Origin: DATFJT01 sp965230755
GTDB taxonomy: Bacteria > Bacteroidota > Bacteroidia > Chitinophagales > Saprospiraceae
Direction: 5' to 3'
Assembly: GCA_965230755.1 (NCBI GenBank)
Contig: CBDDLT010000026.1
Span: 1 to 64,000 of the forward strand
Length of the DNA stretch: 64,000 nucleotides
Below the pieces are notes generated by a model. It did not search any database. It was not told where the DNA came from and saw nothing but the letters and a program-made list of their open reading frames with translations. Position numbers and translations under genes: made by a program. Numbering within the stretch: position 1 is the first letter of the stretch; each line of letters opens with the position of its first letter. Of the stretch, positions 8,487 to 17,926 are shown piece by piece.

Positions 8487-10745
8487 ATGAAATTAGAATT
8501 AAGCAAGTCTTTTTTAGTCTACTTATTTTGCTTTGCAGCCAGCACGTATTCTATTCAAGCGCAAAACCTAGATTTTTTTGAAGCTGACTTTGTTTTTGGT
8601 CAAAACAACTTTTCATCACCCTATTTTGGAGGGTTTGATAATGTTCAATTTTCGAATATCGATCTAAATCGAGATGGGGTTCAGGATATAGTGGGTTTTG
8701 ATCGTTGGGGAGAAATTGTAATACCATTTGTTCGTATTGGTGAGGACTGGGTCTACAGTCCGGAGTACGAGGATATCTTTCCGGAAGACATAAAGCATTG
8801 GATGTTGCTTCTAGATTTTGATAAAGATGGCATTACCGATATTTTTTGTTCCAAGTATGTAGCCGGTTCAGGGATAAGGGTCTTCAAGGGCAGTTATAAT
8901 ACTGAATGGGGATTCGACGAGCATTTGTTCCACGATCCTGAAGACAATACACTGACCAATGAATTGATTTATTTAAATCTATCCGGTCGAATGCGCAATC
9001 TTGAAGTTCCGACTGCAGATGTACCATGCTTTGCGGATATTGATTTTGATGGTGATATAGATGTTTTGGCCTTTCAGGAATTGGGCAACAACATTTACTT
9101 CTTCAAAAATACTTCTATGGAAAGGGGCTTTGGAACAGATTCCTTGCTTTTTCAACTGGATAAGAAATGTTGGGGTGGAGTATCTGAATCCCTGCTCGGC
9201 TCCGAGCTGTTTTTGTCGAATCAACCAGGGGATTGTGCAAGTGGCTTAACAGGACAAGAAGATTCAATCGCTGCGGCGACCGTTCATGCCACCAGTACTT
9301 TAGCGGCTTATGACGTAGATCGCGATGGCGATATGGATATTTTTGTGGGTGATGCCGATCTGGATTCTCTTTCTTATTTGACCAATCAACCCGAGGGTGG
9401 GGTGGACTGGTTTAGAATGCAAACCAGACTTTTTCCAAGTCCACAAGATGCCATTAGCCTACCTTCATTTGTAGTTCCATTCTTTGTGGATGTCAACAAC
9501 GATGGAAGAGAAGATATGATCAACGCTTCCAATCAATTCTTGAACGCAAAAAACGTGGTTCCTATTAAGAGTTACGTTCAAGAGGAATCTGGTGATTTTT
9601 CCTTGTATCGGGATGACTGGATTAGAGAAATAGGAGTAGATTTTGGATCGAATTCAGCCCCCGTTTTCTACGATGTTGATCAGGACGGTTTAATTGATAT
9701 AGTATTGGGCAACTATGCGGAGTACGAGGCGGGTAGAGTTAGAGCAAGTTTGTTTTACTTCCGAAACACGGGGACTCGAACAAGTCCGGAATTTACTTTG
9801 ATAGATAATGATTGGTTGAACTTCAAAGATTTTGAAAAGGCCTACTTTAACTTAAAGCCCACCTTCGGAGATTTGGATTCAGATGGTGATGACGATCTGA
9901 TTGTGGGTACGAATGAAGGTAGATTGGTGTATGTTGAAAACATTGGCGGTGCGAACAACGCCTTTGTTGCTGCCGATAAGCAAGATAACTACATGAATAT
10001 TCAGGTTTCATTAAACGCATCTCCGCAAATTATCGACTTGAGTGATGATGGTTTAAACGATTTGGTTATCGGAAATGACTTGGGATACTTGAATTTCTTC
10101 GAAAATACTGGTTCAGGCAATACTGCATTTTTTGATTCTGATCCTTCGGCAGGAAGGAATTCTGAAACATTGGGCAATGTCCGAGTTACGGATTCTCAAA
10201 GCCAATTTACTGCTCGATCGGTGCCTTGGTTTGTTAACTCACCCGATGGTCTGCATTGTTACATTGGTAATGTCAATGGAAATGTTCGAGTATTTACTGA
10301 TATTTCTATTGATGGAAGCGATTGGACAGAGGTTTCTTCTCCCTTGAATAATATAGATGTAGGTAGAAATGTTGCGGTTTCTTTGGCGAATTTGGATGAT
10401 GAGGATGAACTGGAAGTAATCGTAGGTAATCAACGAGGAGGTATAGCTATCTTTGAAACGGAAGTATTAAGTCCGTCTTCAGAGCTGCTTACTTTAGATG
10501 CTGATTTCAGAATATTCCCCAACCCGACTAGCCGTGATCTCTTTGTATATTTTGGAGATACCGGGCGACACTCATCGAGATTAGAAATTTTCGATGCCCA
10601 AGGGAAAAGATTTGGCAGTTTTAAGTTGGAGTCCGGAGAACAGAGAATAAATGTCAGTCATTATCCTACCGGTGTTTATTTGTGTAAATTATATTCGAAC
10701 AACGAGTTTATTGGAATTCGAAAATTTATTCATTTAGGCAACTAA
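8487..10745 (+). CDS. Secreted FG-GAP/VCBS-repeat protein with T9SS sorting domain
   Basis: A large exported protein. The signal peptide (to about residue 26, ending SIQAQ) is followed by at least eight calcium-binding-like repeats of the type DxDxDGxxD: DLNRDGVQDIVGFD, DFDKDGITDIF, DIDFDGDIDVLAF, DVDRDGDMDIFVGD, DVNNDGREDMINA, DVDQDGLIDIVLG, DLDSDGDDDLIVG and DLSDDGLNDLVIG. These suggest an integrin-like beta-propeller. Residues about 665-752 are a T9SS type A sorting domain beginning FRIFPNPTSRDLFVYF, which predicts outer-membrane translocation and surface attachment or release. The ligand is unknown. The gene is convergent with yggS, overlapping it by 4 nt. Confidence 0.88.
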   Translation: MKLELSKSFLVYLFCFAASTYSIQAQNLDFFEADFVFGQNNFSSPYFGGFDNVQFSNIDLNRDGVQDIVGFDRWGEIVIPFVRIGEDWVYSPEYEDIFPEDIKHWMLLLDFDKDGITDIFCSKYVAGSGIRVFKGSYNTEWGFDEHLFHDPEDNTLTNELIYLNLSGRMRNLEVPTADVPCFADIDFDGDIDVLAFQELGNNIYFFKNTSMERGFGTDSLLFQLDKKCWGGVSESLLGSELFLSNQPGDCASGLTGQEDSIAAATVHATSTLAAYDVDRDGDMDIFVGDADLDSLSYLTNQPEGGVDWFRMQTRLFPSPQDAISLPSFVVPFFVDVNNDGREDMINASNQFLNAKNVVPIKSYVQEESGDFSLYRDDWIREIGVDFGSNSAPVFYDVDQDGLIDIVLGNYAEYEAGRVRASLFYFRNTGTRTSPEFTLIDNDWLNFKDFEKAYFNLKPTFGDLDSDGDDDLIVGTNEGRLVYVENIGGANNAFVAADKQDNYMNIQVSLNASPQIIDLSDDGLNDLVIGNDLGYLNFFENTGSGNTAFFDSDPSAGRNSETLGNVRVTDSQSQFTARSVPWFVNSPDGLHCYIGNVNGNVRVFTDISIDGSDWTEVSSPLNNIDVGRNVAVSLANLDDEDELEVIVGNQRGGIAIFETEVLSPSSELLTLDADFRIFPNPTSRDLFVYFGDTGRHSSRLEIFDAQGKRFGSFKLESGEQRINVSHYPTGVYLCKLYSNNEFIGIRKFIHLGN

Positions 10746-11410
10746 TATTTTCGTGCTCCAAAAATTTTGCTACCAATTCTAATCATATTGCCACCAGCTT
10801 TAATGGCTAAGGGATAGTCAGAGCTCATCCCAATTGATCGTATGCTCAGTTTGTCTTTATTGATCAAGATTGGATTAAGCTTATCGTAAAGACTGGTTAA
10901 CTCCATAAATTCACTTAAGACTTGCTCTTGGTCGTCCGTGTAACTCGCCATTCCCATGAGTCCCTTGATTTGAATTGTAGAATTGGCCTCACCATCGTAT
11001 TCTTTAACGAGCTCCATAATCTCATCGGCTTGGAAACCATATTTGGCCTCTTCCATACCGATCTTCAATTGCAGTAAAACATTGATTTGCCTTCCAACTA
11101 AATTTGCTTCAGTCTTAATTTTGTTGTAAAGCCGGACAGAATCTACCGCATGAATCATGTGAACAAAAGGAATAATGCTCTTCACCTTATTCCTTTGAAG
11201 ATGCCCGATCATATGCCATTGAATATCTTGAGGAAGGCTTTTTCTCTTTTCCAATAGCTCCTGAACCTGATTTTCTCCAAAATCTCGATGCCCTAAATCG
11301 TATAGCTCCTTAATGGATTCAATGGGTTGGCGTTTGGAGACTGCAATGAGTTGCACTCCAACTTTCTCTAATTCTTCGGTTAATTTTAGGTAAAACTCCT
11401 TATTGATCAT
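10742..11410 (-). CDS. YggS/PLPBP-family pyridoxal-phosphate homeostasis protein
   Basis: A PLP-binding TIM-barrel protein involved in vitamin B6 and amino-acid homeostasis with no known catalytic reaction. The PLP lysine lies in LIAVSKRQP near residue 26. Other family landmarks are FGENQVQEL, WHMIGHLQRNK, KIGMEEAKYGF, GLMGMASY and SIGMSSDYPLAIKAG, the last part of the phosphate-binding region. Its 222 residues are the family norm. It lies 6 nt downstream of the deoxynucleoside kinase gene on the same strand and is probably co-transcribed. Confidence 0.93.
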   Translation of the reverse strand: MINKEFYLKLTEELEKVGVQLIAVSKRQPIESIKELYDLGHRDFGENQVQELLEKRKSLPQDIQWHMIGHLQRNKVKSIIPFVHMIHAVDSVRLYNKIKTEANLVGRQINVLLQLKIGMEEAKYGFQADEIMELVKEYDGEANSTIQIKGLMGMASYTDDQEQVLSEFMELTSLYDKLNPILINKDKLSIRSIGMSSDYPLAIKAGGNMIRIGSKIFGARKY

Positions 11411-11416
11411 TCCGAA

Positions 11417-12061
11417 CTAAAATAATCCGTGTAATTCAGCTTGAATGCTATTGATTAAATCGCTCAAGTCCTCCTGATTGTTGACAAAATCTTTATCGTC
11501 AACATTGACTACGATCAACGGTCCGTCCTTGTAATCTTTGATCCAGGTATTGTACTTTTCATTGAGTCTTTTCAAATAATCAAGACTTATACTCCCTTCA
11601 TACTGACGACCTCTTTCATGGATATGCTTAACCAAAGTGGGAATATCCGCTTTCAAATAGATCATCAAATCGGGCGGATTAATCTGTGATTTCATGGTCT
11701 CAAAAAGGTCGAGATAATTCATGAAATCCCTGTGCGCCAACAATCCCATTTCATGCAGGTTAGGAGCGAAGATATGGGCGTCCTCGTAAATCGTTCGATC
11801 CTGAATAACCGTTTTATCGCCTTTTTGAATCTGAAGTACCTGTTTGTAACGCGAATTCAAGAAATAAATCTGAAGATTAAAGGACCATCTTTGCATGTCG
11901 TGATAGAAATCCGAGAGATAGGGATTGTCATCAGCCGATTCGAAATGAGGGTGCCAATCAAAATGCCGACTCAGTAATTTACATAGTGTCGTTTTGCCAG
12001 CTCCGATATTACCAGCAATGGCAATATGATTGTTAATATTCTTTTTGTTCTCTTTTTCCAT
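11417..12061 (-). CDS. Deoxynucleoside kinase family protein
   Basis: Phosphorylates deoxynucleosides in nucleotide salvage. The P-loop IAGNIGAGKTTL is near residue 18, the substrate-site motif QDRTIYEDAHIFA (DRS-like) is in the middle, and the LID arginines are in HERGRQYEGSI. The length of about 214 residues is typical of bacterial dNK/dGK enzymes, which Bacteroidota often carry. The frame is open to 12076, but MEKENKKNINN at 12061 is the likely start. Base specificity cannot be read from sequence. Confidence 0.9.
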   Translation of the reverse strand: MEKENKKNINNHIAIAGNIGAGKTTLCKLLSRHFDWHPHFESADDNPYLSDFYHDMQRWSFNLQIYFLNSRYKQVLQIQKGDKTVIQDRTIYEDAHIFAPNLHEMGLLAHRDFMNYLDLFETMKSQINPPDLMIYLKADIPTLVKHIHERGRQYEGSISLDYLKRLNEKYNTWIKDYKDGPLIVVNVDDKDFVNNQEDLSDLINSIQAELHGLF

Positions 12062-12146
12062 AACGCTTGAAAGCAATCCTCTTATCTTGATAATAATAAT
12101 CCGAAAATGTTATATATTAAAATTTTTAATCGACAATATTATCATC

Positions 12147-12698
12147 ATGGCGTCAAAGATATATACAAAATCCGGAGATAAAGGTATGACCAGTCTTTTT
12201 GGTGGTACTAAAGTGTCGAAAGATGATATTAAGGTCGAAGCATATGGGGTAGTGGATGAGCTGAACGCGCAGCTAGGAATGCTTGTTGATATGCTGGAAA
12301 CAGATACACACAAAAAGATATTACTGGAGATACAAAATGAATTATTCAGCATTGGTTCTTTCTTAGCTTCTGATCCTTCTATGGCAGACTATTTGGCTCC
12401 TTTGAGTAAAGAATTGATCGTAGAAATAGAGCGCAGCATTGATCGGATGCAGGATGAAATGCCACAGTTAAAGAATTTTATTATTCCGGGAGGAAGCAGG
12501 GCTGTATCGCAGTGTCACATTGTTAGAACAGTGTGTCGCAGAGCGGAAAGAAGAATTGTTTCGGTTAGCGATGAAACTTTAATGAAGGAGGTAATTGTTC
12601 AATTCATGAATCGATTATCCGACTATTTTTTCGTTTTGGCCCGTAATTTGGCCTGGGAAAAGGGAATTGAAGAAAGAATTTGGAAACAAAACAAATAA
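12147..12698 (+). CDS. PduO-type ATP:cob(I)alamin adenosyltransferase
   Basis: Transfers the adenosyl group of ATP to cob(I)alamin, making coenzyme B12. The N-terminal ATP-binding signature KIYTKSGDKGMTSLFGG is at residues 4-20, and the trimer/cobalamin motifs FIIPGGSRAVSQCHIVRTVC and RRAERRIVS are at about 110-140, ending with MNRLSDYFFVLAR. About 183 residues, standard for the family. The ATG at 12147 is chosen because the signature starts right behind it; the open frame extends further upstream into the kinase gene. It fits with the riboswitch-controlled cobalamin receptor at 43 kb: imported cobalamin can be adenosylated here. Confidence 0.95.
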   Translation: MASKIYTKSGDKGMTSLFGGTKVSKDDIKVEAYGVVDELNAQLGMLVDMLETDTHKKILLEIQNELFSIGSFLASDPSMADYLAPLSKELIVEIERSIDRMQDEMPQLKNFIIPGGSRAVSQCHIVRTVCRRAERRIVSVSDETLMKEVIVQFMNRLSDYFFVLARNLAWEKGIEERIWKQNK

Positions 12699-12729
12699 TA
12701 TATTGTATAGTGGTAAATGAGATGGAGCA

Positions 12730-14709
12730 ATGAAGAGGTATCTTAAAGACGTATTGAATGGTCTCCCGGCCTTACTCAAATACCTCATGGTTTTAGGAAC
12801 AGTTGTGTTGATCAGTTTCTTGTTTCCGGAGGATTTAAGGTTTAAATACCAATTCAAGGAGGATACCATATGGAAATACGATGACTATCAAGCTCCAATG
12901 GATTTTGCCATTGAAAAACAGCCTGAAGAAATAGCTGCCGATAGAGCGAGAATCGTTCAAAATTTTTCTCCGGTTTACGAGTTAGACACAAAAGTCGTCA
13001 ATGATCTCATTGCGGAAGTCCTTCTCAAGGTACCAAAAAGGGATAGGGAAGATATTTCAAATATCATTAGGGAAAATTACATGCCCGGTGTTATGGTGAG
13101 GAGGGATAGCTTTGGTTCAGAGAGCATTGACTTGCTGATCGACGAAGAAATTTCTCCCAGGAAACGGAGCTCATTTGGCAGCAAATCAGATTTGATTGCA
13201 GCATTAAATAATTTCAATGCCGGGGACTTCAATTGGGATCAGAAAATCAACCCTAACGTAAGTTATAGAGGTGAATTAACACAAAGGAAACTAGACGCGT
13301 TGATCAATGCTATTCCACTTTCTAAAGGTAAAGTAAGCGAAGGTGAATTGATTGTTGGGAAGGGCCAGATCATAGACAAGAATACTTATGCCAAATTATC
13401 CACGATCAAGAACATCTATGAGCAAAACCAAAACATGGGCAGTAAATACTGGAATGTATGGATAGGGTATTTAATAATTACTGCATTATGTATTGCCATA
13501 TTTATACTTTACCTGATCAGAAATTCCTATGAGATATTCTCGAATTTTGCACAGTTTACTTTTGTTCTACTCTGGATAGTCATATTCAGTTATCTGGTAT
13601 TTTTTGTGGAACAATTGGGTGTTGTAAGTGTATATGTCTTGCCATTTTGTATTGTTCCGATAGTTATCAAGAACTTTTTTGGTGAGAAGATCGCTTTGAT
13701 TACTTTCCTGTTCGTCGTTTTGATCAGTAGTTTTCTGAGCACCTATGGTTATGAATTCACGATCATTCAGATTCTTGCCGGAATTGTCGCAGTAATCAGT
13801 GATTTCAACTCCAAAAACTGGATGTCTTTTTTCAAGTCCCTGGTTTACATAGCGATCGCTTATATCGTTTCTTTTTTCACTTTAGATTTAATCGAGAAGG
13901 GAGATATTGCTTTGCTGGATTGGAGAGCAGGCGCATGGTTGATTGGTTCTGCTTTTCTCAATCTTTTGGCTTATCCATTTATTCCATTGTTTGAGCGATT
14001 GTTCGGTTTTACTTCTGATGTTCGATTAATAGAACTATCGGATTTGGAAAACCCTCTTTTAAAAGATTTGGCATTAAAAGCCCCAGGTACATTTCAGCAT
14101 AGTTTGCAAGTGGCTAATCTGGCGGAGGCCGCTGCCAAAGAAATAAAGGCAAATTCTACTTTAGTTCGAACTGCTGCACTGTATCACGATATAGGAAAAC
14201 TTGTGGGCCCCAAATATTTTGTTGAGAATTCTGAGGGGGTTAATTATCATAATGAGTTAGAACCTATTGAGAGCGCGAAGAAGATAATTGAACATGTTAC
14301 GGAAGGTATTGCAATGGCGAAAAAAGCTGGACTTCCAGCAATTATTATCGACTTCATTCGAACCCATCATGGAACGACCCGGGTAGAGTATTTTTATCAT
14401 CAACAGAAGGAGAAGTACCCTGATCAGGATCCGGATGAGAAGGCCTTTACCTATCCTGGACCCAAACCAAGAACTAAGGAGGAGACCATCATGATGATAG
14501 CAGATTCCTTAGAAGCGGCTTCGAAATCCTTAAAAGATCCAAGTTGGGAAGACCTACAATCTCTTTTGGACAATATTATCAAAGGGAAAATTGCCAAAGA
14601 CCAGCTGACGGATTCTGACCTAAATTTTAATGAGTTAGAAACTATACGAGAATCTTTCCTTCGAACATTAAAAAGCATTTACCACGGCAGAATAAAATAT
14701 CCAGAGTAA
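12730..14709 (+). CDS. PgpH-like 7TM-HD cyclic-di-AMP phosphodiesterase
   Basis: A membrane HD-domain phosphodiesterase of the 7TMR-HD type, which in characterised cases (PgpH) degrades c-di-AMP. One transmembrane segment lies at about 17-35, an extracellular 7TMR-HDED domain at about 40-235, several transmembrane helices at about 240-435, and a cytoplasmic HD domain at about 455-640. Metal-binding residues are visible in GTFQHSLQVANLAEAAA, LYHDIGKLVGP, FIRTHHGTTRVEYFYHQ and MIADSLEAAS. A GGAG ribosome site precedes the ATG. 659 residues, near the usual size. The CdaR-like protein at 26-27 kb is a second hint of c-di-AMP signalling. Confidence 0.92.
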   Translation: MKRYLKDVLNGLPALLKYLMVLGTVVLISFLFPEDLRFKYQFKEDTIWKYDDYQAPMDFAIEKQPEEIAADRARIVQNFSPVYELDTKVVNDLIAEVLLKVPKRDREDISNIIRENYMPGVMVRRDSFGSESIDLLIDEEISPRKRSSFGSKSDLIAALNNFNAGDFNWDQKINPNVSYRGELTQRKLDALINAIPLSKGKVSEGELIVGKGQIIDKNTYAKLSTIKNIYEQNQNMGSKYWNVWIGYLIITALCIAIFILYLIRNSYEIFSNFAQFTFVLLWIVIFSYLVFFVEQLGVVSVYVLPFCIVPIVIKNFFGEKIALITFLFVVLISSFLSTYGYEFTIIQILAGIVAVISDFNSKNWMSFFKSLVYIAIAYIVSFFTLDLIEKGDIALLDWRAGAWLIGSAFLNLLAYPFIPLFERLFGFTSDVRLIELSDLENPLLKDLALKAPGTFQHSLQVANLAEAAAKEIKANSTLVRTAALYHDIGKLVGPKYFVENSEGVNYHNELEPIESAKKIIEHVTEGIAMAKKAGLPAIIIDFIRTHHGTTRVEYFYHQQKEKYPDQDPDEKAFTYPGPKPRTKEETIMMIADSLEAASKSLKDPSWEDLQSLLDNIIKGKIAKDQLTDSDLNFNELETIRESFLRTLKSIYHGRIKYPE

Positions 14710-14932
14710 GCGGGTAAATGAATAATTAAAAATTAATAATGAACAATTAATAGTGTTAGAATTGTTACCCTAAAACGACAAAAACTAGCCAAATTATATT
14801 ACCTCGTTAAGCATTACACTGCCAATTTTGTTGTTTAGTTTATTCGAACATGAGCTTTGTCAACAAAACTTAGGTATTCTTTCTGATTCAATGAAAATAG
14901 ATTATTTGACCATGTTAGCTAATCAACTCCAT

Positions 14933-15322
14933 TCATTGATCGAAGTACCTTTTCATAGGATTAAAGTAATGATTGATCCATCCCAATTCATAATCCGGCT
15001 GCCCATCTGGAATATTGCTGTGCTCTAAACTCAAAAGACATCCCTCCGCAATTTCTTCGAGTCGAATAACAAGCTTAGAATCTTCATCTGATTCAGCAAA
15101 TTCTGTGGTTCTCCACGATTGAATAATTTCTTTGTTTTCTATGAGGAACTCATTGCGTCCGGAAATATAGCCATCCCAAGCTGAAAATGATTCCCCAATT
15201 CGATCGCTGCAGTGAGCTTGACCTCCTGTCATGGAAGAATGCTTTTCACTGTTCAACCAAGCTTCATAGACCTCGAAAGGTGACACAGGGAATTTTTGTG
15301 AAATCTTAAACGAATTTTTCAT
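14933..15322 (-). CDS. SRPBCC / AHSA1-like domain protein
   Basis: A 129-residue START-like helix-grip protein. It opens with KISQKFPVSPFEVYEAWLN, the usual AHSA1 entry, followed by the GGQAHCSDRIGESFSAWDGYISGRN core, and ends with a short helix (LGWINHYFNPMKRYFD). These small proteins bind hydrophobic ligands or act as chaperone cofactors; no specific role can be given. It lies 34 nt behind the DUF2314 gene. The 220 bases downstream (14710-14932) are AT-rich, with short direct AATTAATA-type repeats but no convincing gene. Confidence 0.8.
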   Translation of the reverse strand: MKNSFKISQKFPVSPFEVYEAWLNSEKHSSMTGGQAHCSDRIGESFSAWDGYISGRNEFLIENKEIIQSWRTTEFAESDEDSKLVIRLEEIAEGCLLSLEHSNIPDGQPDYELGWINHYFNPMKRYFDQ

Positions 15323-15356
15323 GTTTTTTTCTTTTTCTGATGGATCATGGGTGGTA

Positions 15357-16160
15357 TTATTGCAGAATAGGGATGATATGCTCCCAATTCATCTGTTTCG
15401 CATAGTCCAACGCAGTTTTACCGCTTTTAGATTTTTGATTTTTATCAACGCCAAATTCGAACAAGATTTCAATACAGCGCTTATTTCCGGCGATGGCTTC
15501 TCGGTGCAGATAAAATAGACCGTGTTCATCATGGCTTTCCAATTCTTTCGGATTCTCTTTAAGAAAATCACCATACTTTTCTGTCATGTTCCTGCTCATA
15601 GGGTGTTCGATAAGATTTTCAGGTTCTTTATCCTGTTCGAATGCAAGCAGCACTTCAGAAGGGTCCCCAAAGTCCAATCTCCAAGCTTTATCATGTTCTT
15701 TTCGCTCGCGATCACTCATATAGGATCGCATGGTTTGAATAGTGAAGCCACCATATATCTTCCCTTGCATAGCAAACATCCAATCTCCAATTTCATTCAC
15801 TTTTCTTCGGACCAAATCCCCTTTAGAGACATTATTCAGTTGATGTGGTTCATTGACCAATTCGCCCGAAATAGTTTCCCCATCGAAGTCAATATTGTTG
15901 ATCCACATCTGCTCAACAATCGGATCTTCGTTTTCAGCAAACTTTTGTTCAAATGGAATCTTTACCATCGCAAAAGTTAGCCCTGGTATTATCCTTCTGT
16001 ATTCCCAGTGTAATTCTCGCCAGAAATACTTGAAGTTCTCCCGAGCCTCCTTGCTCGCTGCAATCATCAATTCGTTCTGCTTGGTATAGAAAACATCTTT
16101 GTTTTCATTGGACAAAACCTTTTTGTTGCCCTTGCCAAATAATTTTGAAAATAATCCCAT
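15357..16160 (-). CDS. DUF2314 domain protein with C-terminal ankyrin repeats
   Basis: A 267-residue cytosolic-looking protein. Residues about 30-150 match the DUF2314 pattern (FKYFWREL, AMVKIPFEQ, EQMWINNIDFDGETISGEL, KGDLVRRKVNEIGDWMF). Residues about 205-267 form two ankyrin-type repeats (GLFYLHREAIAGNKRCIEIL; SGKTALDYAKQMNWEHIIPI). The function of DUF2314 is unknown; the ankyrin tail suggests protein binding. It sits at the end of a run of minus-strand accessory genes. Confidence 0.78.
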   Translation of the reverse strand: MGLFSKLFGKGNKKVLSNENKDVFYTKQNELMIAASKEARENFKYFWRELHWEYRRIIPGLTFAMVKIPFEQKFAENEDPIVEQMWINNIDFDGETISGELVNEPHQLNNVSKGDLVRRKVNEIGDWMFAMQGKIYGGFTIQTMRSYMSDRERKEHDKAWRLDFGDPSEVLLAFEQDKEPENLIEHPMSRNMTEKYGDFLKENPKELESHDEHGLFYLHREAIAGNKRCIEILFEFGVDKNQKSKSGKTALDYAKQMNWEHIIPILQ

Positions 16161-16243
16161 GGTTCTTCTATTTGAGTGTTTTAATTAATAAATGAATAAG
16201 CAATTTAACATTAGAAATGGTCTAAAATTCATTTGATTTTCTT

Positions 16244-17359
16244 TTATGGCGTTTCTTCATTTATAAGTGATATAATTAGTTTACTCAATTGTGCATTGAG
16301 TATTCGTTTGTTTTTCTCCAATACAAAAGCAGTGATAGTTGCATTCAGTTCGGGCAAGTAAATGGTATCTGTGCCCCAAAAACCTCCGTGATAGTAGGCG
16401 ATATAACCATCGAAATCAATTACGCTGAGGCCCAGACAATAACCGGAAACTTCCTGAGGAAGTACATAACTGTACAGCTCTTTCAACAGCTCTTTATTTT
16501 GTATTATTTTACCGGTAAATAGATATTGGTAGAACAACGAGACATCCTTGGCGGTAGCAGCCAGTCCACCACCTCCGTACAAGTCCCATGAGGGGTCAAT
16601 GAGATTGGAGTTCCAATTGTACTTCGACCAGTACTGATTAACCAAAAAATCAACGCCTTCAGGTCTTTTTTCTAATGTTTCAAACCAAGTGGTTTTTAGA
16701 CCTAAAGATTCGAAATCAATCAAATCTCGCATGGCCTTATAGAATTTTTTACCACTTGCCTTTTCAATAATCTCTGTGAGCAATAGAAAATTGATATCGG
16801 CGTATTTGAATTGCTTACCAGGAACATCCAGAGGATCTCCCACTTTAATGGCCAATTTAATTTGCTCATTCCTTGTCCACCGTTTATTTTGGTTGGAGTC
16901 GATGTAAGCAAAATAGTCATCGTTGACATAATCATCGATTCCGGAGCTGTGCGAAAGCAAATGTCGAATGGTAATTTGATCAAGAGCATAACCATCTTTG
17001 AGAAATAGCTTTCTTGTTTTACTCCTGATTCGATCTTTTATAGGCTGATCAAGTCTGAGTTTCCCATTCTCGACCAATTTTAGAATGGTGGCCGCAACAT
17101 AGGTTTTGGTGTTGCTAGCGATCAAAACCGGCTGATCACCTTTTAATTTAGGATTGGATTGTAATTGGGAAGTTTGACCAAAAGCAGTATGTGAGATAGA
17201 ATGTTCAGGAGCTTCAATGTGAATAATCATCCCCCTTGCTTCCGGATGAACACTTAATATGGAATCCAGCTGGAATTGAACTTTTTCAGCAAAGGACTGA
17301 CCATCCACACATGGAATGATAAGTGAAAAGATCATAAAGAACAAAATACATTTGCGCAT
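16244..17359 (-). CDS. Exported class C beta-lactamase-like serine hydrolase
   Basis: A penicillin-binding-protein/beta-lactamase fold enzyme, probably a D-amino peptidase or esterase rather than an antibiotic-resistance enzyme. The signal peptide ends near residue 20. The nucleophile motif SxxK is S82-N-T-K85, the YxN-like motif appears as YADINF near 187, and the C-terminal HGG motif is in YYHGGFWGTD near 324. The 371-residue size is normal. It is the last gene of a tightly spaced minus-strand set (6 nt from the GNAT gene). Confidence 0.87.
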   Translation of the reverse strand: MRKCILFFMIFSLIIPCVDGQSFAEKVQFQLDSILSVHPEARGMIIHIEAPEHSISHTAFGQTSQLQSNPKLKGDQPVLIASNTKTYVAATILKLVENGKLRLDQPIKDRIRSKTRKLFLKDGYALDQITIRHLLSHSSGIDDYVNDDYFAYIDSNQNKRWTRNEQIKLAIKVGDPLDVPGKQFKYADINFLLLTEIIEKASGKKFYKAMRDLIDFESLGLKTTWFETLEKRPEGVDFLVNQYWSKYNWNSNLIDPSWDLYGGGGLAATAKDVSLFYQYLFTGKIIQNKELLKELYSYVLPQEVSGYCLGLSVIDFDGYIAYYHGGFWGTDTIYLPELNATITAFVLEKNKRILNAQLSKLIISLINEETP

Positions 17360-17365
17360 AGCCTC

Positions 17366-17920
17366 CTATTGTTTCTGTGATTCAAATTCTGCTCTGGTCA
17401 GCCTATACTGAATAAGGCTTTTATAAAGATCTCCTTTTTTTGTATGATCCTTTAATTCTGCTTCCTTGATCATCCCATTCTTGATCATAACATTTCCCGA
17501 TGCCGGATTATCAACGAGGTATATAGCATAAATCTTATTGAGTTCTAGTTCATTAAAACCAAATTTTAGTAAGGCAGCTGCGGCTTCAGTTGCATATCCC
17601 TTGTTCCAGAAAGGCTCCGCTATCCAATAACCTAGCTCGGCCATATTGAATCTTGTCATGACTTTTAAACCAATAGCTCCTATAAATTCTAGAGTGCTTG
17701 CCAGACTAATTCCAAAAGCATACTGTGATTTTTCCTTGAAACCCTGATGAACATTGTTGATCCAATATACGGCGTCCTTTTCTGTATATGGGTGGGGGAT
17801 ATTTAAAGTATTTTCTGCTATTGTTTTATTGCCCGCATATTCCACTATTTTAGGAATATCGCGATAGGTGATTTTTCTTAGAATCAACCTATTGGATTTC
17901 AATTTGGGAAACTCATTCAT
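17366..17920 (-). CDS. GNAT acetyltransferase, RimJ/RimL type
   Basis: A 184-residue N-acetyltransferase. It starts with the family pattern LKSNRLILRKITYRDIPKIV, has the central AELGYWIAEPFWNKGYATEA acetyl-CoA-binding strand-loop-helix, and ends with NELELNKIYAIYLVDNPASG. Members acetylate ribosomal proteins, amino acids or small molecules; the substrate here is unknown. It is separated by 6 nt from each neighbour, so it is probably part of the 19.9-16.2 kb operon. Confidence 0.9.
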   Translation of the reverse strand: MNEFPKLKSNRLILRKITYRDIPKIVEYAGNKTIAENTLNIPHPYTEKDAVYWINNVHQGFKEKSQYAFGISLASTLEFIGAIGLKVMTRFNMAELGYWIAEPFWNKGYATEAAAALLKFGFNELELNKIYAIYLVDNPASGNVMIKNGMIKEAELKDHTKKGDLYKSLIQYRLTRAEFESQKQ

Positions 17921-17926
17921 TCTATC

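Noticed and set aside
14828..15028. A 66-codon plus-strand frame before the SRPBCC gene
   Set aside because: It overlaps the real gene on the other strand and lacks a ribosome site or protein-like composition.
15522..15980. A 152-codon frame opposite the DUF2314 gene
   Set aside because: The opposite strand has clear domain motifs, while this frame has none.
16244..17359. Annotating the serine hydrolase as an antibiotic-resistance beta-lactamase
   Set aside because: The motifs fit the broad class C/DD-peptidase-like family and nothing indicates beta-lactam hydrolysis.
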